64,000 nucleotides of DNA, from NCBI GenBank assembly GCA_001574975.1, contig KQ965777.1:1-64000 (forward strand), given 5' to 3'. The notes below the pieces were generated by a model. The model was not told where the DNA came from. It was given only the letters and a program-made list of their open reading frames with translations, and made no database searches. The stretch comes from Gonapodya prolifera JEL478 (Eukaryota > Monoblepharomycota > Monoblepharidomycetes > Monoblepharidales > Gonapodyaceae). The stretch's first letter is position 1. Each line of letters begins with the position of its first letter. The position numbers and the translations under genes were made by a program. This document shows, piece after piece, positions 57,657 to 64,000 of this stretch.

Positions 57657-60234
57657 CTATTGCTTCTCCACCGAAGCCTCGTCCTCTTCCTCAACCAGGA
57701 TTCCCTCCTCAACGCCGCGGTATACGAAATGCAGCACCAACAAACACACGATTCCGATGCCGTACAAGACGAGGTTGATGATGGTCCCAAAGACGTACTG
57801 CGGACCGGCCCAGTTGGGGTACAGAAAAGGAGAGACTAGTGAACCGATAGAGCCCGTGGAGACCATCGCTGCGGTAGAGATGGCGGCAGATGTTGCACTT
57901 CCTCTGTTGGGGGTGTGGGCAGTCAAGTTCACATACTTCGAAACTGAAACCGAAAGCAACCAACCGCATAGTTTTCGTCCGGAACGCCATCATAATCGGG
58001 ATAGTACCGAAGGGTCCCATTGTCGCCAAGAATACGCCAAAATACTTCGCCCCCGTGTTGGCTTTCGCTGTTCAGTTCATGGGGGTAGGAGGATGCATTA
58101 GCGGAAACCACTTCAAGGAGACCGAGTTCTTGGCACCGGCACGCACCATCAAGCCCAAGTTGCATCCCGAACCCAACAATCCCAACAAGGAACGACGCGA
58201 TGATGTGGAACGCTCGTTCCCGCCTCCGATCACTGCTTATGCTCAGCCCAATGGTCCAGACGAAGGCCGCTACGTAGGGCGGGACCGTCATGAGCTGGGC
58301 GATGTAGGACGTGTATCCCAGGTTCTGTAAACGAGACCAGAAAGGGGGAAGGTGTCGGTTGCCACTCTACGTCATGATTAAACCACCACGAACAGTTTCA
58401 GTTCACCTTGATGATGGTCGGGTTAAAGTAGGACACCGAGTACAACGGGCAGAGACAGCACAAGAACGCCACGTTGAAGACCCACGTCCACGGGTTGAGA
58501 ATGGTTTTCTTGAATTCGCTCCATTCAAAGTGCTTTTGGGTGTGTGATGGGGCCGTCCTGCAGGTCAGGCGAATCACATTTTGTTCTTTCGTGCCCCGAG
58601 CAACGCAGGAAGTCCCAGACGCGAAACTCAGAACTCACGGGGGAAGACGGTTGATGGCGATGTAGCGTTCCCTGTCGGTGAGCCACTTGGTCTCGGTTTG
58701 GGGGAAGTTGGGCAGGTAGAACCATACGAGGATTCCGATTATGATTGTGGGTAAGCCCTCTGAGCAGGGAGCAGCAGATGAGACGAGGGGTGGATGGACG
58801 GTGCAGGATTTTTACACACATACCGACTGTTTTGTCACAACAACGTGCGGTCGCAAAAGAGAACGGCAAACGATAAGACTCCAAAATGCAACGCTTTTCA
58901 ATAGAATGGCACCTACGGATGAAAATCCACCTGAAAAAAAAGGTGTGAGAAGCCCAAACTCAATCAACACAACGTTTCACACGGATCCTCACCGCCATCC
59001 CTGCAGACCGCCCGTGCCATTAAGGAACGAGATCGCAGATGCCAAAAGCCCGGAGAACGCTCCTGCGACAGACGCCTGTGCCGCATCAATGGGCGTTGGT
59101 GAGAACCCATACATGCAGCAAAAGCGACAAAAGTACTGCACCATGGAGAAGAAGAGCGCAATTCGGGCTGCTTGTTCGTGCTGGCGGTACCAAAAGCTGT
59201 AGTAGTAGATGTCTTTGCGGGTGTGAGTTTGCAGCCAGGCATGTCGGCGAACGATGAGTACACGTACATCCTGGGAAACTTCCGGCTTCCACTATTTTTT
59301 TTGTGCGTTTCAGATCGAGTTCGAATTTAAAAACATTTGGATGGGGAGTACTTTCGAAATGAGAGCGACCGACTCACGTGCTCCAAGGAAGAACCTGGCA
59401 ACCAGAAGACCAGGGAAACTCGAGACGGCAGCCATGCAGGTGGCGGCTATTCCCCATGAGACCATGATACGCGCTTGGGAGTAAAAGTGTCAATCTCAAT
59501 TGGGATTGTGGCAGAAAACGATCGAGGAGGGGGCTCACCCAACCATCGGGACGGAGAGTAGACTGAGGTAAAGAGAACCTGGTGTCAGTCTTCGAGAAGA
59601 AAGGAAGTTGAAGCAAGCTAACCTTTCCTGTTGTAGGGATTCGTGTGGGGTATTAACATCAAGTCTTTATTAGTCAGTTAATGACGACACTCACAGTAAA
59701 ATATTGGACGGTGTTTCAAAAATGGCATCTACATATGGCACCCTCATTAGAGTCAACACAGAAGGAGTACGCAGCCATGGTACTCACAGCCAAAGAAGAA
59801 AATCGACACAGACCAGCTGTACTGATCAGACGACAGCCCCAAAGATTGCTCCATAGAAGCACCCGGCGTCTCGGCATTCGCGACCTGAAAATCGTCATTC
59901 AGAGAGAAATTCGTGATAGCGGGACGGCGTTTGTTCGCCAACCTTTGCGTTGCCGATGTTCACGCTGTGACGGAGTTGGTGGGTCAAAAGAAGGCTACAC
60001 CGGAAACATTACCAAGGAGACTTACCGGTCGAGATAAGCTGCGAGGTACAGAACGGAAATCCACGGAATGAGACGCAGGTCGAGCTGTCAGACGGCGCGC
60101 TCGCGATGTCAGCACAGCACGCGAAGAATTCGAACCCGTGCATTATGGAGTGAACGTACCTTTCGCACAAGGGCCTTCTCCTCTTCGGGAGTCCACTTCT
60201 CCTGCGGCGCTGTTTCAGACTCCTTTGCGCTCAT
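57657..60234 (-). CDS. MFS transporter, allantoate permease (Dal5/Tna1-like) family
   Basis: Start 60234 (MSAKESETAPQEKWTPEEEK). It continues LDLRLIPWISVLYLAAYLDR across an intron, the standard first-helix phrase of the anion:cation symporter family, then VANAETPGASMEQSLGLSSD-QYSWSVSIFF, the usual loop before helix 2. Further helices are spread over many short exons. The C-terminal part has LTAHTPNRGSATSAAISTAA, GSLVSPFLYPNWAGPQYVFG and IINLVLYGIGIVCLLVLHFV, then an acidic tail ending VEKQ (stop 57657). Twelve TM expected. Members import allantoate, nicotinate, pantothenate or biotin-like anions; the substrate here is not determinable. Many introns of 60-90 nt. Confidence 0.78.
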
Positions 60235-60490
60235 TTCCGATGGCGATTGGGTGGCGATTGGGCAGATTGATGGTCGCGATTCCGGTGATGAGGGGGAGAA
60301 AAACCTTGGGGCATCTCAAGAGAGGCACATGAATAGATGGTGTCATAAATTAGGAAATTCGGATCGAGTGCCTCCATGGTGTGATCGACCCCTTCGGCTG
60401 GGGCCTTCACCGAAGAAGGGATGAAAGTGGAGTGAAAACAGGATCCTTTTCAGACAAACAACATTTCTCTTGTAAAAGACACGCAATATA

Positions 60491-61834
60491 CTACGCTACA
60501 GCATCAACCCTCCCATCAATCAGAACAGGGGAATTTCCAATGTCTGCCTTCCCCGAGTCCGCGCCATAACCCCTCACCAACAAATCTGATCCATCACTAT
60601 CTTGCTCCGGGTTGAACGCTTACATAGAGAGGGTGGATTGTAAAAGAAGCTTGCCGCCAAAAATGGAGGGAGCAGGCACTCACATCTGTAGTTGACTTTG
60701 GTGATGAACAAGAACGGAATACAAGCAAAGACTGCTCCAATGATCGGACCCACCCAGAAGACCCACTGATCTTGCCAAAAGCCTGTTTGGAAACAATGGG
60801 GAACACCATAAAATCCACCCGAAACTTGTCAAACCACAAAGAATCATCAACCTGATATCACAGCAGGCCCGAAAGATCTCGCGGGGTTCACGCTGCATCC
60901 CGTGAATGGAATAAGGATGAGGTGCAACACGAAGACGATTAGGCCAATGAAGAGGGGAGCACTACAGCTCGAGTTAGAAACCCAAGAGTACGCTCGGCCA
61001 CAAAGTAACCAGCACTCACAGAAAAGTAATCCTTGACTTCTCCACAGCGGTGAGAAAAACTGTCGATATCAGCAAAAACGTCCCGAAAGCCTCGATGAAC
61101 ACCGCTTGTGCGAGCGACTGACGACGTATACGTTGTGAAGTTGAAGAATGACGCGTTCAATTTACATACACACTCACAGTATCAGGAGAGAGCTTGTTCA
61201 CTCCAATAACCCCATCAGGGTACAGCGCGCTTATGAAGGCTGCCGCGACGATTCCACCGGCGATCTCCGCAACGATATAGAGTGCCGCTTTTCTCACATT
61301 GACCTTGCCAATCAGGAGCAGGCCAAGCGTCACCGCAGGATTGAGGGATCCGCCGCTGACGCGGTACCACAGCGCGACGTTGATTGCGAGTCCGAACCCA
61401 AAGGTGCATGCGATCAAGACCACGGCAGCAGGACTGAGCCAGGGCATGCCGGGGGGGAAATCAGAGACAGAGCGGGCCGCATTGACTCCGGCAAGCCCCA
61501 TGTAGACAAAGAACCTTCCATGGGGAGGGGGGCGGGGACGGGGGGGTTGGTTTGGGGGCGAAGGTATGACGTGTGTTGTCATCGCAGGCGCACTTGCAGC
61601 TCACCAAGTTCCCACGAGCTCTCCCAGTGCCTTGCATGTCGAAGAGCCACCAGTGGTAGTAGATCACCGTGCAGCATCAAGAGAATTGAGTGTGAGCCGA
61701 TTGGGAGTAGCGACGAAGCGAAAGTGAAAGGAACGTACTTGGAACATCTCCACAACTACGGCAGAGTATCGTACATCGGGTGGTGTTGCAGGGTAGAGCA
61801 ATGCCACTGGGTTCAAAAGCGAGACGGTGGACAT
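60491..61834 (-). CDS. Aquaporin / aquaglyceroporin (MIP family)
   Basis: Start 61834 ([20 protein letters not shown]), spliced so that EMFQ joins ALGELVGT and [16 protein letters not shown] (helix 1). Both NPA boxes are present: [20 protein letters not shown] and [18 protein letters not shown]. Other helices: [79 protein letters not shown] and [20 protein letters not shown] serine/cysteine before the second NPA and Arg right after it fit a water-selective filter more than a glycerol one. The last exon adds a cytosolic tail ([17 protein letters not shown], ending DAVA, stop 60491). Six introns. Divergent from the SWIB gene. Confidence 0.85.
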
Positions 61835-62077
61835 TGTCTTCCTTGGCGTTCGAGAATAAGGTAGTCTGCAAACTTGGTGGGGCAGGTGACACGTTTTCTC
61901 ACAACTCGGTGGTGTATTTTCTTTCAGATTTCTTGCTACATTTACATTCAACAAGCTTTGATCCCTGCTCGCCAGTGCGGGAAAGTAAGATAACGATTAC
62001 TACGGAACTCCATAAGCCGCCCGAACCTCTTCCTTGTTGCAACCACATCATCCCAGTGTCCAACCTCTTTCACCCCG

Positions 62078-63240
62078 ATGGAGGCATCTGCTGCATTACC
62101 CACCGGAATTTCGCCGAATCCTGCCGAGAGCTTGCCCAACGATGGAACAAGCGGCGATGGAACAAGCGCGGCGTACAGCGAGCCTGCTCCTTTGCCTTTG
62201 GATCACTTTTCCCCGCGGGTGAAGGCAAGTGCACTGCAGCTCTGTCGGCGCACATTCGATTTCATTTGTCTAACGCTTTGGGGCGGCCGGAATTAGGAAA
62301 TCCTGAAGACGGCCAACTTGAATGAAGTCTCGGCCAAGAAAGTTCGGAGGCAGATAGAGGAGGAATTCAAAGTGGACCTTTCGACGCGGAAGCAAGAGTT
62401 CGATACCTTCCTCCTCCAACTGCTCGAGGAGGTCGCTCCACCTGAATCGGCCCAGGAGGGTGAGGATGGCTCGCAGCAGGAGGAACGCACAAACGGCAAA
62501 CGAAGAAAGAAGCGGGAAACCACGCCTCAGTCAGACGCGTCTTCGAAATTCCGTAGTAAGGGTAAGAAGAGCAATCTTTCTTCGGACGTTGTAATGGACG
62601 ATGATGATGAAGATGGGGGGGACAAGGAGGAAACGGATGAGCAGGTAAATGTTTGCTATAATGCGTTGCCAAAAGGAGCGAGCTACTGCAACGTCTCAAT
62701 GTGGTGCTCGCAGAGGGGCTGGACGCGCTTGGAGCAGATTTGCGAAGACGTTCTAATGAACTCTTGTGGTCCCAGTTAGCGCGGCGTCTTCAAAGGGAGG
62801 AGTCCGGCACGCGATCCCGTCGGTCGACGACATCTGCCACCACGTACGCTGGTCGTAAACGGGGTGGAGCGTCCTTAACTGGGGAACCGAAAAAAGCGCG
62901 CAAAAGCCCGTTCAATCGACCCAAAGAGCTGTCTCCAGAGCTAGCCGCGGTTGTGGGCGAGAGTGTTATGTCGCGCCCTCAGGTGGTGAAGAAACTCTGG
63001 GAGTACATCAAAGCACGGGATCTGCAGGATCCCAGCAATAAGCGAAGAGTTCTCCTGGAGAAGGACGAGGTGCTCGGGCGTGTTTTCCCTGGGAGAAAGT
63101 GGGTGGACGCATTTGGAATGAACAAAACACTCAGCAAGCACATATGGGATGTAGCAGATGAGCAGGTCAAGGAAAGTGATGATGACGCAGATGACGACGT
63201 GGACGATGGTAGTGACAATAGTGACAACAGCGACAAATAG
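62078..63240 (+). CDS. DEK_C plus SWIB/MDM2 domain chromatin protein
   Basis: Start 62078 (MEASAALPTGISPNPAES). After a first intron, a DEK_C-type helix bundle is seen: EILKTANLNEVSAKKVRRQI-EEEFKVDLSTRKQEFDTFLL. A charged linker with Lys and Asp runs follows (NGKRRKKRETT, VVMDDDDEDGGDKEE). After a second intron the SWIB domain reads KELSPELAAVVGESVMSRPQ-VVKKLWEYIKARDLQDPSNK-RRVLLEKDEVLGRVFPGRKW, ending NKTLSKHIW. The tail is acidic (DDDADDDVDDGSDNSDNSD). This DEK_C+SWIB order is that of yeast Uaf30/Tri1-like proteins, which act in RNA polymerase I activation or chromatin. Full length, about 330 residues. Confidence 0.86.
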
Positions 63241-63368
63241 TCAATGAATATTCATACATGTTACATACATAATGATCAACTCTCCTGCTCGCTCAGGAAA
63301 GAGCTCAAAATATCATAAATTGTAAATGACAAGTGCATATTTCACAACGTGGTTGATGTCAACAATAC

Positions 63369-64000
63369 TCATACTTCGGACACCTTTGCCGATGGAGTGG
63401 GTGCTCGAGCAAGCATAGAAATGACCTTTTGCAGGTGCATAGGGAAACGTTGCTCCATGGGCTTGTCGCTGACTGGAGACCCATCAGAGTTCGCAGCGGC
63501 AGGAGCGGGTTGCTGGCAGCTGAGGAACGAAAGCCCGAATGCTGACGACTTATTACCGACAGAGGGACCTCGGACGTCGGGCTGGCTGACAGTAATTGAC
63601 TCATATCGGACGCTGCGTCGATCGGGTGGTGGGTCGAGGTTACCGATACGCAAGTGATCACTTGGTATAGAAAGAATTGAGGGGTTCCACGCGGTCGGAC
63701 CATCAACAAAGCGGAGAATAAAAAGGATAAAAGCGCAGATTACTCACAGTGGGAACAACCCGCTTTCGTTGGAGCTCAATTTTGTTCCAAAACTCCACCC
63801 ATCTCTAAACACAGTGTGTAACTTTACTGTATCTCGCGGGCTTAACGGGATCTCATCGGGTGATTGTGGTTCAAACTTGTTCAACGCGGGGCCTTAGTAC
63901 ACTTTTGCTGCACTGAATCAAAGGTGTATATAAGTACCTTAGTTTGCACCACGAAGGTATCTCGCTGCGACGCCAGATTGATGCTCGGTTTGTTCGCGAG
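63369..64000 (-). CDS. SH3-domain protein, C-terminal part, cut by window end
   Basis: Only the last exons are in view; the N-terminus lies beyond base 64000. The visible frame, joined by two introns, reads SQRDTFVVQTK, FEPQSPDEIPLSPRDTVKLH-TVFRDGWSFGTKLSSNESGLFPL and LDHLRIGNLDPPPDRRSVRY. This is a full SH3 fold: an acidic 'SPDEIPL' RT loop, 'DGWSFG' and 'GLFPL'. The tail of about 80 residues is Ser/Pro rich and ends PTPSAKVSEV (stop 63369). Fungal proteins of this layout are often single-pass membrane sensors with an extracellular N-terminal part, but that part is not seen. Likely binds Pro-rich partners. Confidence 0.75.

Overview
The window is nuclear DNA from an intron-rich, gene-dense fungus. 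Nearly every protein-coding gene is cut by short spliceosomal introns (mostly about 50-90 nt, donors usually GTGAGT or GTAAGT-like, acceptors NAG). Gene content is fungal: APC amino-acid permeases, Dal5-type MFS permease, CorA/Mnr2-type Mg transporter, a DUF2408/UPF0662 protein and a LOG-family hydrolase. Basidiomycota or an early-diverging lineage such as Chytridiomycota would both fit; the sequence alone does not let me choose. I recognise 29 gene loci, two of them cut by the window ends, and no rRNA, tRNA, CRISPR, LTR or viral element.

Layout. 1-4.1 kb: two tandem minus-strand amino-acid permeases, the first cut by the window start. 4.8-7.1 kb: Golgi pH regulator (GPHR). 7.1-14.6 kb: a large RalGAP-alpha/tuberin-like GTPase activator. 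14.7-16.5 kb: LOG-type phosphoribohydrolase. 16.8-18.4 kb: METTL25/RRNAD1-like methyltransferase. 18.5-20.2 kb: RING-H2 E3. 20.3-22.3 kb: HtrA-like serine protease. 22.7-25.1 kb: quinolinate phosphoribosyltransferase (NAD synthesis). 25.5-26.9 kb: DUF2408 protein. 27.2-28.3 kb: Q-rich protein. 28.5-29.4 kb: ankyrin-like protein. 29.5-31.1 kb: epoxide hydrolase. 31.3-33.4 kb: Pro-rich protein. 33.8-35.3 kb: Nta1-like amidase. 35.5-36.8 kb: seven-TM protein. 37.3-38.2 kb: GST. 38.4-40.2 kb: Cys/Met-metabolism PLP enzyme. 40.5-41.6 kb: DHHC palmitoyltransferase. 41.6-45.3 kb: large acidic protein. 45.6-47.0 kb: hexose-6-phosphate mutarotase. 47.1-49.4 kb: cofactor-independent phosphoglycerate mutase. 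49.6-50.6 kb: small coiled-coil locus. 50.9-53.9 kb: F-box-like/LRR protein. 54.3-57.3 kb: CorA transporter. 57.7-60.2 kb: allantoate-permease-family MFS. 60.5-61.8 kb: aquaporin. 62.1-63.2 kb: DEK_C/SWIB chromatin protein. 63.4-64.0 kb: SH3-protein C-terminus.

These are mostly housekeeping and membrane genes in the ordinary mosaic order of a fungal chromosome. Many lie in divergent pairs sharing 200-800 nt promoters. There is no metabolic cluster, although two sugar-phosphate enzymes sit side by side at 45.6-49.4 kb.

The most unusual signal is a repeated, structured element found twice, in the sense orientation both times, inside two unusually long introns of nearly equal size: 260 nt in GPHR and about 267 nt in the DUF2408 gene. 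The copies share blocks capable of forming hairpins. They look like introner-like elements or a structured intronic repeat family. No other copy was noticed in the window.
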